A stretch of 64,000 nucleotides of DNA from Piezodorus guildinii (GCA_023052935.1 CM041298.1:18769371-18833370); one strand, 5' to 3'; positions 54,241 through 64,000 are shown, numbered from the stretch's first letter. The notes: generated by a model from the sequence alone, not told the origin. Program-made: numbers and translations.

Positions 54241-54730
54241 GATGAAATATTTATTCTAGTATGAGCAAATGGCGGAGGCGACGGTTGCAGCACCAGATGA
54301 TGATGATGAAATATTATTCCTGTATAGAGCAAAGGGGAGGCGACGAGTTGCAGACCAGATGAATGATGAATATTTATCTAGTATAGAGCAAATGGCGAGG
54401 CGACGAGTGCAGCACAGATGATGATGATGAAATATTTATTCCTTAGTATAGAGCAAATGGCGGAGGCGCGAGTTGCAGCACATGATGATGATGAAATATT
54501 TACTTAGTATAGAGCAAATGGCGAGGCGACGTTGCAGCACCAGATGATGATGATGAATATTTTCTTGTAGAGCAAATGCGAGCGACGAGTTGCGCACAGA
54601 TGATATGATGAATATTATCTTAGTATGAGCAATGGCGGAGCGACGAGTTGCAGCACAGAATGATGAGAAATATTTATTCTTAGTATAGAGCAAATGGCGG
54701 AGGCGACGAGTGCAGCACAGATGATGATGA
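54241..54730 (+). repeat. Degraded block 3 of the satellite
   Basis: About seven units with several one-base deletions each. The flanking blocks are nearly perfect, apart from a 68-bp unit form (CAAATGG) that dominates 54730-55700. Confidence 0.55.
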
Positions 54731-55899
54731 TGAAATATTTATTCTTAGTATAGAGCAATGGCGGAGGCGAGAGTTGCAGCACAGATGATGATGATGAAAT
54801 ATTTATTCCTTAGTATAGAGCAAATGGCGGAGGCGACGAGTTGCAGCACCAGATGATGATGATGAAATTATTCCTAGTATAGAGCAAATGGCGGAGGCGA
54901 CGAGTTGCAGCACCAGATGATGATGATGAAATATTTATTCTTAGTATAGAGCAAATGGCGGAGGCGACGAGTTGCAGCACCAGATGATGATGATGAAATA
55001 TTTATCCTTAGTATAGAGCAAATGGCGGAGGCGCGAGTTGCAGCACAGATGATGATGATGAAATATTATTCTTAGTATAGAGCAATGGCGGAGGCGACGA
55101 GTTGCAGCACCAGATGATGATGATGAAATATTTATTCCTAGTATAGAGCAAATGGCGGAGGCGACGAGTTGCAGCACCAGATGATGATGATGAAATATTT
55201 ATTCCTTAGTATAGAGCAAATGGCGGAGGCGACGAGTTGCAGCACCAGATGATGATGATGAAATATTTATTCCTTAGTATAGAGCAAATGGCGGAGGCGA
55301 CGAGTTGCAGCACCAGATGATGATGATGAAATATTTATTCCTTAGTATAGAGCAAACTGGCGGAGGCGACGAGTTGCAGCACCAGATGATGATGAGAAAT
55401 ATTTATTCCTTAGTATAGAGCAAATGGCGGAGGCGACGAGTTGCAGCACCAGATGATGATGATGAAATATTTATTCCTTAGTATAGAGCAAATGGCGGAG
55501 GCGACGAGTTGCAGCACCAGATGATGATGATGAAATATTTATTCCTTAGTATAGAGCAAATGGCGGAGGCGACGAGTTGCAGCACAGATGATGATGATGA
55601 AATATTTATTCCTTAGTATAGAGCAAACTGGCGGAGGCGACGAGTTGCAGCACCAGATGATGATGAGAAATATTTATTCCTTAGTATAGAGCAAATGCGG
55701 AGGCGACGAGTTGCAGCACCAGATGATGATGATGAAATATTTATTCCTTAGTATAGAGCAAACTGGCGGAGGCGACGAGTTGCAGCACCAGATGATGATG
55801 ATGAAATATTTATTCCTTAGTATAGAGCAAACTGGCGGAGGCGACGAGTTGCAGCACCAGATGATGATGATGAAATATTTATTCCTTAGTATAGAGCAA

Positions 55900-56340
55900 A
55901 CTGGCGAGGGCGACGAGTTGAGCACCAGATATGATGATGAAATATTTATTCCTTGTAGAGCAACTGGCGAGGCGACGAGTTGAGCACAATGATGATGAGA
56001 AATTTATTCCTTGTAGAGCAATGCGGAGCGACGATTGAGCACCAGATATATGATGAAATATATTCCTTAGTATAGAGCAACTGGCGGAGGCGACGATTGC
56101 AGCACCAGATGATATGATGAAATATTTATTCCTTAGTATAGAGCAAATGGCGGAGGCGACGAGTTGCAGCACCAGATGATATGATGAAATATTTATTCCT
56201 TAGTATAGAGCAAATGGCGGAGGCGAGAGTTGCAGCACCAGATGATGATGATGAAATATTTATCCTTAGTATAGAGCAAATGGCGGAGGCGACGAGTTGC
56301 AGCACCAGATGATGAGATGAAAATTTATTCCTAGATGAGC
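55900..56340 (+). repeat. Degraded block 4 of the satellite
   Basis: About six units with deletions (CGACGATTGAGCACC, TGAGAAATTTATT). The border with the 2.2-kb perfect block starting at 56340 is abrupt. Confidence 0.55.
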
Positions 56341-58659
56341 AAACTGGCGGAGGCGACGAGTTGCAGCACCAGATGATGATGATGAAATATTTATTCCTTA
56401 GTATAGAGCAAACTGGCGGAGGCGACGAGTTGCAGCACCAGATGATGATGATGAAATATTTATTCCTTAGTATAGAGCAAACTGGCGGAGGCGACGAGTT
56501 GCAGCACCAGATGATGATGATGAAATATTTATTCCTTAGTATAGAGCAAACTGGCGGAGGCGACGAGTTGCAGCACCAGATGATGATGATGAAATATTTA
56601 TTCCTTAGTATAGAGCAAACTGGCGGAGGCGACGAGTTGCAGCACCAGATGATGATGATGAAATATTTATTCCTTAGTATAGAGCAAACTGGCGGAGGCG
56701 ACGAGTTGCAGCACCAGATGATGATGATGAAATATTTATTCCTTAGTATAGAGCCAAATGGCGGAGGCGACGAGTTGCAGCACCAGATGATGATGATGAA
56801 ATATTTATTCCTTAGTATAGAGCCAAATGGCGGAGGCGACGAGTTGCAGCACCAGATGATGATGATGAAATATTTATTCCTTAGTATAGAGCAAACTGGC
56901 GGAGGCGACGAGTTGCAGCACCAGATGATGATGATGAAATATTTATTCCTTAGTATAGAGCAAACTGGCGGAGGCGACGAGTTGCAGCACCAGATGATGA
57001 TGATGAAATATTTATTCCTTAGTATAGAGCAAACTGGCGGAGGCGACGAGTTGCAGCACCAGATGATGATGATGAAATATTTATTCCTTAGTATAGAGCA
57101 AACTGGCGGAGGCGACGAGTTGCAGCACCAGATGATGATGATGAAATATTTATTCCTTAGTATAGAGCAAACTGGCGGAGGCGACGAGTTGCAGCACCAG
57201 ATGATGATGATGAAATATTTATTCCTTAGTATAGAGCAAACTGGCGGAGGCGACGAGTTGCAGCACCAGATGATGATGATGAAATATTTATTCCTTAGTA
57301 TAGAGCAAACTGGCGGAGGCGACGAGTTGCAGCACCAGATGATGATGATGAAATATTTATTCCTTAGTATAGAGCCAAATGGCGGAGGCGACGAGTTGCA
57401 GCACCAGATGATGATGATGAAACATTTATTCCTTAGTATAGAGCCAAATGGCGGAGGCGACGAGTTGCAGCACCAGATGATGATGATGAAATATTTATTC
57501 CTTAGTATAGAGCAAACTGGCGGAGGCGACGAGTTGCAGCACCAGATGATGATGATGAAATATTTATTCCTTAGTATGGAGCAAACTGGCGGAGGCGACG
57601 AGTTGCAGCACCAGATGATGATGATGAAATATTTATTCCTTAGTATAGAGCAAACTGGCGGAGGCGACGAGTTGCAGCACCAGATGATGATGATGAAATA
57701 TTTATTCCTTAGTATAGAGCCAAATGGCGGAGGCGACGAGTTGCAGCACCAGATGATGATGATGAAATATTTATTCCTTAGTATAGAGCAAACTGGCGGA
57801 GGCGACGAGTTGCAGCACCAGATGATGATGATGAAATATTTATTCCTTAGTATAGAGCAAACTGGCGGAGGCGACGAGTTGCAGCACCAGATGATGATGA
57901 TGAAATATTTATTCCTTAGTACAGAGCAAACTGGCGGAGGCGACGAGTTGCAGCACCAGATGATGATAATGAAATATTTATTCCTTAGTACAGAGCAAAC
58001 TGGCGGAGGCGACGAGTTGCAGCACCAGATGATGATGATGAAATATTTATTCCTTAGTATAGAGCAAACTGGCGGAGGCGACGAGTTGCAGCACCAGATG
58101 ATGATGATGAAATATTTATTCCTTAGTATAGAGCCAAATGGCGGAGGCGACGAGTTGCAGCACCAGATGATGATGATGAAATATTTATTCCTTAGTATAG
58201 AGCCAAATGGCGGAGGCGACGAGTTGCAGCACCAGATGATGATGATGAAATATTTATTCCTTAGTATAGAGCAAACTGGCGGAGGCGACGAGTTGCAGCA
58301 CCAGATGATGATGATGAAATATTTATTCCTTAGTATAGAGCAAACTGGCGGAGGCGACGAGTTGCAGCACCAGATGATGATGATGAAATATTTATTCCTT
58401 AGTATAGAGCAAACTGGCGGAGGCGACGAGTTGCAGCACCAGATGATGATGATGAAATATTTATTCCTTAGTATAGAGCAAACTGGCGGAGGCGACGAGT
58501 TGCAGCACCAGATGATGATGAAGAAACAGAATATGCACGCTTATTAATAATTATGTAGAGAAAAAAAACACCAATAATAATAAACATAATAAAATCATTA
58601 AAAAAAACACAATCTTAAAATCACAAATTATAAAAGATTTAAAATATTTTAAAATATTT

Positions 58660-60525
58660 ATGGAAAAAAATAAAGATATCATCGTAATTAAATCAGATAA
58701 AACTAAAAAATTAGTATTTATTTACAAAAATGAGTATAATGACAAAATGTTAATAGAACTTAATGATAAAAATACCTATAGGAAATTAAGAAATGACCCA
58801 TTTAAAGATCTGGTAAATAAAATAAATTTATATGTTACTAAATTATTTAAAAATGGCTATATAGACAAAATAACTAAAAATAAACTACAAGTTACTGATT
58901 TTTGTATCCCTAGAATACATGGCCTAATTAAAACCCACAAAGATAAACAAAATCTCAGACCTATCATCAATAATATTGATGGTCCTACAGAGGCTTTATC
59001 AAAATTTTTAAACCCATCTTTAAATTCTTTAAATAATGATAATAATTACGATATCAAAAATTCATTGGCACTGAAAAAGATACTTAACAACATACAAATA
59101 CCTGATGAGAATACCGAAATCATCAGTCTAGACGTTAAATCACTATTCACAAACATTCCAATAGACGATATCCTTAAATTAATTGACGAAAACTGGCACA
59201 AAATAATAGATTATACAACAATTAAAGATAAAAAAATGTTTATAGAAGGTTTAAATTTATGCCTTAAATATAATTTTTTCAAATACAATGGAGAAATTTA
59301 CAAACAATTATTTGGACTACCAATGGGTGGAGCCATGTCAGTTAATCTCAGTGGTATTTATTTAAATGACCTAATTAATAAAAATCTAATAAAATCAGAT
59401 GTAAGACCAATGTTGTTGAAAAAATACATAGACGATATGTTAATAATAATAGACAAAAACCAACAAAATAACCTCCTTGAAACCTTTAACAATCACCATA
59501 GAAGAATGATATTTACCATTGAAAAACCTAATAACAATACAATTAGATTTTTAGATATGGATATAATTCTTAAAAACAAAATAATTAAAACAAGATGGAC
59601 TAAAAAAGATATAACTAGTAATGTGCTACTAAATTACCATTCTAATCACCCATATATACAGAAAATAAATGTTATTAAAAACTTCATTAGAAAAGCAATA
59701 GCGCTTACAGATACGGAATACATAAAAGAAATAAAAACCACCACTTATAAAATACTTTTAGAAAATTTCTACCCAAGAAAATTAATAAATAATATCTGGT
59801 ATTTTGAGGTTAAATATAAATCTCCTGATAAGAACCCTGACAATAGTATTGGTAACAAAATACAGCAAACAGTTAGAATAATTAAAGATATTGGTAGAAT
59901 GAGTGAGAAAAATAATAAACAGAAAACCATTACAGATTTTTATAGAAGCGCTACAGATGAAAAAACAACAGATGTTAATAATCAAAATATTAAAGATGCT
60001 GAAATAAATAAGAGCTTAAACATCAAACAATTTTTCAAAATGCAATATATACCACATCTTACTAGTGAAATAAATAAAACATTATTAGCTTATGATTTAC
60101 CCAACATCAAATTAGGCCTTTATAACCATAATAAATTACAAAAATTCCTCACTAGTACAAAAGACCCTATAAGTAATGAAGAAAAATTAAATGTTGTATA
60201 CAAAATAAATTGTCTAGACTGTGAAAAATGTTACATAGGGGAAACTTCCAAAAAAGTTAGTACTAGAACAAAACAGCACAAAAGTAATTGTAACAACAGT
60301 AAAAATATAAATACAACTGCTTTATCACAACATAGCATACATTTGAAACATAAGTTTGATTTCAATAGACCACAAATTTTGGAAATAGTCAAAAATAAAC
60401 AAAATAGAAAAACCATAGAGGCTATATATATCAATAAAAATATAGATAAAACCGTGAATTTTAAAACTGACTCAAGACATTTAAGTTACCACTATTCCGA
60501 TTTAATTAATAAATTAAAAATATAA
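58660..60525 (+). CDS. Penelope-like RT with GIY-YIG endonuclease
   Basis: A 621-residue protein from the first ATG. The same frame is open about 47 codons further upstream, where KDLKYFKIFMEKNKDIIVIK looks like native Penelope sequence, so the ATG is probably internal. It copies element RNA at a nick made by its own endonuclease. RT motifs: RPIINNIDGPTEALSKFL (about 100), ISLDVKSLFTNIPIDD (motif A, 155-170), GLPMGGAMSVNLSGIYL (motif B, 219-235), YIDDMLII (motif C, 256-263). The C-terminal GIY-YIG nuclease (510-600) has VVYKINCLDCEKCYIGET, RTKQHK and an EAIYIN line with the catalytic Glu. The CxxCxxC in the first strand is typical of EN-containing Penelope proteins. Full-length members are 700-850 aa, so an N-terminal portion is missing. 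No internal stop; possibly recent. Confidence 0.92.
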   Translation: MEKNKDIIVIKSDKTKKLVFIYKNEYNDKMLIELNDKNTYRKLRNDPFKDLVNKINLYVTKLFKNGYIDKITKNKLQVTDFCIPRIHGLIKTHKDKQNLRPIINNIDGPTEALSKFLNPSLNSLNNDNNYDIKNSLALKKILNNIQIPDENTEIISLDVKSLFTNIPIDDILKLIDENWHKIIDYTTIKDKKMFIEGLNLCLKYNFFKYNGEIYKQLFGLPMGGAMSVNLSGIYLNDLINKNLIKSDVRPMLLKKYIDDMLIIIDKNQQNNLLETFNNHHRRMIFTIEKPNNNTIRFLDMDIILKNKIIKTRWTKKDITSNVLLNYHSNHPYIQKINVIKNFIRKAIALTDTEYIKEIKTTTYKILLENFYPRKLINNIWYFEVKYKSPDKNPDNSIGNKIQQTVRIIKDIGRMSEKNNKQKTITDFYRSATDEKTTDVNNQNIKDAEINKSLNIKQFFKMQYIPHLTSEINKTLLAYDLPNIKLGLYNHNKLQKFLTSTKDPISNEEKLNVVYKINCLDCEKCYIGETSKKVSTRTKQHKSNCNNSKNINTTALSQHSIHLKHKFDFNRPQILEIVKNKQNRKTIEAIYINKNIDKTVNFKTDSRHLSYHYSDLINKLKI

Positions 60526-60628
60526 TATAAATAATTAATAATAAATTTTAAAGAATTTCACAATATGAAATAATAATAACTATATACAAGTTAAAAATTG
60601 GTCTAATCCTTAATCCAGTTGAGGACAA

Positions 60629-60657
60629 AGATCTGAGCAATACTCTTGCTCAGATCT
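60629..60657. other. Perfect 12-bp hairpin in the Penelope 3' region
   Basis: AGATCTGAGCAA (60629-60640), loop TACTC, TTGCTCAGATCT (60646-60657). The stem is perfect and lies 104 bp after the stop codon. Possible RNA structure for 3'-end recognition; function not known. Confidence 0.75.
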
Positions 60658-60967
60658 GAAGTGTTTAGAATTTGACTTCATTTTTATTTATTTTTACCTG
60701 GTTGAAGGTGGTACTAGTAAAATGTTGGATTACAGAATTTATAACGAGGTAATTTTTATAATATTTATTTATTTATTTAATTAAGTACTGTGCAACATTA
60801 TTAAATTTTTGCTTTCATTGCCTCCATATGATTTTAAAATTTGTTAATTAATAGTTTTAAAATATTGTTATCAATTGACTCCTAATTTAAAAATTGTTTA
60901 AACCATTCACTTCATTATAGTGATCTTTAATGTGATGGTAAATTGCTTAAAAAAATTTTTTTTGTAG

Positions 60968-61003
60968 ACTTCTGAAGATGGGAGAATATCCCGAAACGTC
61001 AAG
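60968..61003 (+). ncRNA. Hammerhead-ribozyme-like motif of the Penelope element
   Basis: The line is CTT, CTGAAGA (60972-60978, fits CUGANGA), T, GGGA-GAATA-TCCC (stem II, 60980-60992), GAAA (60993-60996), CGTC (60997-61000), AAG. CTT/AAG could form a short stem I, with cleavage after C61000. Penelope-like elements are known to carry minimal hammerheads with a very short stem III. One extra U between the core and stem II is atypical, so catalytic activity is uncertain. Confidence 0.5.
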
Positions 61004-61020
61004 AAATAAATGATCAGTAT

Positions 61021-61354
61021 TAATGGAAGATTTATTCAGCCCCTCATCAACCTTAATAATTAAATGAGATCTTCCGTGTTTAGAACATATTGATATAACA
61101 AAAATTATTATAAATTATGTCACGCTGTCATCTTATTAACAGGTGCCTCGGGTATTATCTGATATGTATTGAAGATAATAATGGGAGCAACTTCATTATT
61201 AGGTAATTTTAATATTAATTAAGTAAATTTTAATAAGCCTCTGTTCAAAAGGTGTTTACCTATCCCTCTTGAATTTCCCATGGGCACCCCGCGATACTTC
61301 AAGCCGAATCAGTAAGATTAGGCACACTTAAGTCATTATAGATTAGTTTATTCT
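61021..61354. other. Unassigned AT-rich sequence
   Basis: May include the end of the Penelope element; nothing else recognised. Confidence 0.3.
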
Positions 61355-61570
61355 AGAAAAAGTAGGGAGCATTGAGGTGTTTACGAAGGATTTTGGATTC
61401 TAAGGACTGAATCCGAGAAGAAACCGATGGTTCATTAGAGCCCCAAAGCCCTACATTGTCCTTCTTAGTTTCTTAGTCTAACCGAAAAAATCGAGCAGTT
61501 TCTCGTATTTACAGTCTTTTAGAAGGATCCAAAGTAAGAAGTTTGTCAAGATGGAGTCATAGGTATCAAA
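61355..61570 (-). pseudogene. Decayed Jockey-clade relic (family G, G6)
   Basis: On the minus strand it keeps blocks parallel to G1 at 27800-28080: GGAGCATTGAGG, ATTTTGGATTC-AAGGA and CAAGATGGAGTC (plus-strand wording). Stops and frameshifts throughout. Confidence 0.45.
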
Positions 61571-61639
61571 CCTTTTAAACATGACCAGAGCAGAGCTATT
61601 ACTGTCATAGGTTTACCGTGAAGGGTTGTAAATACTTCC

Positions 61640-62412
61640 GAGACCTGGGTAAGTCCCGCAAAATGGTCTGTGTGTGTGGTGTGTGTGGTAACTCCCGGGC
61701 GGAAACGGTAAGTCCTATGAAACTGAAATTTCATATTTAAAACAACTATACGCACGAGACGTTACAAAACGTTTATCATCAAAATGAGCTAACCAGAAGA
61801 CCCACTTTATACTATGCATTTTGCACCTTTTTTCGATTTTCTCGTAAATGGTTCCAACGATTTTGATCAAACTCGCTATATCGATGTAAAATTTAATTGG
61901 CTTTAATATCATGTCGGTTTTATTCTGATAAATATAGTCTGACAGGGCTTAAATGCGGATATTTTAAATTTCCATAAAATATAAATAACCATATTATCTA
62001 GCTAGCATTGATAAATAACAGCTAAATATGCAAGTTGAGTAAATTTTAAAAGCAACTAAAGGAGAAAACTGAAAAAATATTTTTTTAATGCAATTTTTCG
62101 TTTTTATATAAGAACAGTAATACACATGTGTAATATACCGTTGGAAAGCTAAAGATTTTAGAATAAAACAGTATCTCATACATAAGCTTTTAAAAGTAAA
62201 TAGAGAGTGATGAAATGAACATAAAACTAACTGATTATTTTAGATAATAATATAATAGGTTTTTTAATAAAATACATGTTTCTATAGAAATTTAATTAAT
62301 CCTTTAATAGTTTAACGTATTTTTTTCTATAACTGTTTTTGAAAATTCTTTCATTGATTTTAAAAATGGAGGTAAGTGAAAGTCGTGTGTTGTTCGCACC
62401 AGATTTCTATTT
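61640..62412 (-). repeat. Family F repeat, near complete (F8)
   Basis: Minus-strand copy from the TTTGCGGGA block (61650) through TCTGACAGGGCTTAAATGCGG (reverse of the GCATTTAAGCCC block) to the start block GGAGGTAAGTGAAAGTCGTG at 62375-62394. The palindromic 3' terminus is missing. About 50 bp near 61970 are lost compared with F1. Confidence 0.7.
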
Positions 62413-63194
62413 AATATATATTTCATATGTAGTTATGTGAAAGTAATAAGTGAAATATAAACTAAAATCAATGCAATTTAGTAAAAGAGCTATGATGAAA
62501 ATATCTATCCAGTTTATTCTTAAACTTTTCATTTGGATTTTCTTCGACGTTCCATGTCTATACGAAATAAAGAGAGTCCTTAATCCATCCTGGATTAGCT
62601 AGAGGATTCGGTCTCTAATTTCTAGAGCGATTTAAGTCTAAACTATTAGAGTAATATATGGTTGGTAGTTTTGGGGAGTCAGACGAATAGGGACACTGTG
62701 GGCATGGTTCCCTAGTAATCCCGCCTAGATTAGTAGCCTTAGACCACTCTTGCCAAAGGAAATAGTTTCTCTGATCAGCTCATGTAAATTTCAAAAAAGA
62801 ACTCACTTCGTTGGTTTCTCTTTTATTTTATTGTTTTAAGAAAAATAATGCATGAGTAACATTGTATCGTGTGTTTGTTTTTTCAAGTGCGAAATTTCCC
62901 TAAGGATTTCTTCAATTTATACGATCCCATGAGATAAAAACAAAATATTGGAACAGAGGGATTCGTTGATACAAGAGAAGTGCTTTTAGATGTATAGGGT
63001 AAGCGAGTGGAACTAACTAGAATGAAAAAAGACAAAATAAAAAGAAAAACAAAGCAAACATTTTCCACGTTTTATTTTATTTATCATTATTTTTTCATCG
63101 ATATAATTTAAGATAGTTTATCAAAGCCAGATTACTTTTATAAACAGACAGTTTCTATGTATACTTGTATGTTTTACATTCGTTTTTTAATTTC
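62413..63194. other. Unassigned sequence
   Basis: No gene or known repeat. The 62590-62790 part is GC-balanced but has no usable frame. Confidence 0.3.
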
Positions 63195-63321
63195 ACTTAC
63201 CTATATATGAAGTATATAGAAAGGGAAAGTATTGCGATAGTAAAAATTTTCGAATTCTCGTTTAAAACGAAAATACAAGTTTTAGAGTCCTCTGAGTCTA
63301 AATGACCAACTCCGCTAAAAT

Positions 63322-63356
<35 letters not shown>

Positions 63357-64000
63357 GTAGGGGAAAAATGTTTGATAAGACGAAGAGGGCAACTGAATCC
63401 ACAACAGTGTGAGATTCTTACTCACTAAAAACCACCTACATTCTCTGCGATGACACACCGCGGAACTGCTTGCAAGCATTACATCGCGGTGGACAGGATG
63501 GCTGAGCGCCTACTTCTCTACTGCATACTTGACGGTACTTGACCTCTTCTCGCTCGCTCCTCGGTTCTCAGTATTCTTTCGACTTTCCCAGCATAATATG
63601 AAACAGCATTACAGTTTTTTTGACTGGTCAACATGAGCTGTGCCAGATTTTCCGGTGTGGATCTTTCACCCAGCACCATATCTAGCTGAACCTTCTCCAA
63701 GGTAAATTTCTTGCATGCGAAGAAAGCATGTTCCACTGTTTCATCCAAACGAGGACAGTTGGTACATGATGATTCTTTATCCAGCTTGAACCTGTGGAGA
63801 TATGACCTGAAGCAGCCATGTCCAGAGAGCAGTTGAGTATGGTAATAATCAACCTCTCCATGTGTGCGTATCATCCACGATGTAATATCTGGTATCAGAC
63901 GGTTTGTCCACCTTCCAGATGTTGATGAGTCCCAGCGTCTCCGCCATATGCGAAGAGTTTCCAGTCTCTCGTCTTCCGCTAAAATGTGTGTGTGTGTGTG
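63195..64000 (-). repeat. Family F repeat split by an R1-like insertion (F9)
   Basis: F 3' end on the minus strand: TATAGAAAGGGAAAGTATTG at about 63218 and CCTCTGAGTCTAAATGACCA at about 63289. It is interrupted at 63323 and resumes at 63975 with the GT microsatellite that follows this block in other F copies. The window ends inside it. Confidence 0.7.
63324..63974 (-). mobile_element. R1-like element C-terminus with 13-bp TSD
   Basis: A 651-bp insertion between TCCGCTAAAATGT repeats (63311-63323 and 63975-63987). The T run from 63324 is its poly-A. The minus-strand frame 63518-63874, whose ATG is internal, reads YYHTQLLSGHGCFRSYLHRF, CTNCPRLDETVEHAFFACKK and RILRTEERARRGQVPSS-stop. The SGHGCF..YLHRF line and C..C...H...C knuckle are typical of the C-terminus of R1-clade elements. 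Insertion in an F element rather than rDNA implies a non-site-specific relative. Confidence 0.82.

Larger units (their letters stand above)
47482..58521 (+). repeat. 11-kb satellite of a 69-bp unit derived from element M
   Basis: About 160 head-to-tail copies of a 69-bp unit starting ATAGAGCAAACTGGCGGAGG, then CGACGAGTTGCAGCACCAG, ATGATGATGATGAAATATTT and ATTCCTTAGT. The first unit (47482-47550) is in register with, and part of, the last codons of element M (DRANWRRRRVAAPDDDDEIF). Since 69 is a multiple of three, several frames are open through many units. None is a gene: in M's own frame every unit contains the stop TAG. Two main variants exist, CAAACTGG (A) and CCAAATGG (B), plus a 68-bp form CAAATGG. 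The unit is 43% GC with three CpGs. Well-preserved blocks are 47482-48735, 49565-50120, 52985-54240 and 56340-58521. The array ends at 58521, where the Penelope-like element begins. Confidence 0.95.
58518..61020 (+). mobile_element. Penelope-like retroelement (5'-truncated at the satellite)
   Basis: The coding frame is open without a stop from the first bases after the satellite (about 58518) to 60525. It is followed by about 500 bp of 3' region with a perfect hairpin and a hammerhead-like motif. The absence of any 5' noncoding sequence between satellite and frame suggests a 5' truncation exactly at the array border, or array growth up to it. Very AT-rich codon use (Lys, Asn, Ile) distinguishes it from the Jockey elements. 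The right border is not resolved; I place it near 61020 after the conserved TCCCGAAACGTC line. Confidence 0.8.

Noticed and set aside
47482..58521. CRISPR-like array
   Set aside because: Units are contiguous without unique spacers, and the setting is a eukaryotic, transposon-rich genome.
47482..58521. Hammerhead ribozyme in each satellite unit (GATGATGA...GAAAT)
   Set aside because: The core would need CTGATGA; the unit has CAGATGA, and no stem II pairs between it and GAAA.
56361..58547. A 728-codon open frame with 23-residue repeats (DELQHQMMMMKYLFLSIEQT)
   Set aside because: It is the satellite read in a chance-open frame. The unit is 69 bp, so any stop-free frame stays open. In the frame of the parent element M each unit ends in a stop. 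The same holds for the shorter frames in 47.4-56.2 kb.

Overview
The window looks like an AT-rich, repeat-dominated stretch of a eukaryotic chromosome, most probably from an insect or other arthropod. The only host gene piece I recognise is one GC-rich exon (42869-43260, minus strand). It encodes the N-terminus to TM3 of a tachykinin-type G-protein-coupled receptor and closely resembles arthropod TkR99D-type receptors. I recognise no further receptor exon in the roughly 42.8 kb on its 3' side. If the gene is intact, that sequence is intronic and packed with transposons. There are no bacterial-style genes, rRNAs, CRISPR arrays or convincing functional tRNAs.

Layout. 1-19,900: decayed copies of an unassigned interspersed repeat (called family F here), pieces of several non-LTR retrotransposons, tRNA-derived SINEs, a candidate solo LTR, a short TIR element, and a broken 4.0-kb Jockey-clade element (copy A, 5284-9323). 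19,936-24,523: an apparently full-length, intact Jockey-clade element (copy B) on the minus strand, with ORF1 (gag-like, zinc knuckles) and ORF2 (endonuclease plus reverse transcriptase). 25,000-42,800: more 5'-truncated retrotransposon copies, many with clear target-site duplications (TSDs), several nested in F elements, and a 1.26-kb TIR element. 42,869-43,260: the receptor exon. 43,440-47,481: nested F, LTR-like and non-LTR pieces, ending in the C-terminal coding part of an RTE-like element (called M).

47,482-58,521: an 11-kb satellite array of a 69-bp unit. The first unit is the last 69 bp or so of the M reading frame, so the array was built by amplifying the tail of a retrotransposon. 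Long interior blocks are corrupted almost only by small deletions, which looks more like unpolished long-read consensus than evolution.

58,518-61,020: a Penelope-like element starts exactly where the array ends. It has a near-complete RT plus GIY-YIG endonuclease ORF, then a perfect 12-bp hairpin and a hammerhead-ribozyme-like motif in its 3' region. 61,300-64,000: relic retrotransposon pieces, one almost complete F copy, and a second F copy split by an R1-like insertion with a 13-bp TSD.

The genes do not form a pathway. The story is one of nested mobile elements: the Jockey, CR1/L2-like, RTE-like, R1/I-like and Penelope families coexist, and each copy dates its neighbours through interruption and TSDs. 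The most distinctive item is the retrotransposon-tail satellite abutting a Penelope-like element.
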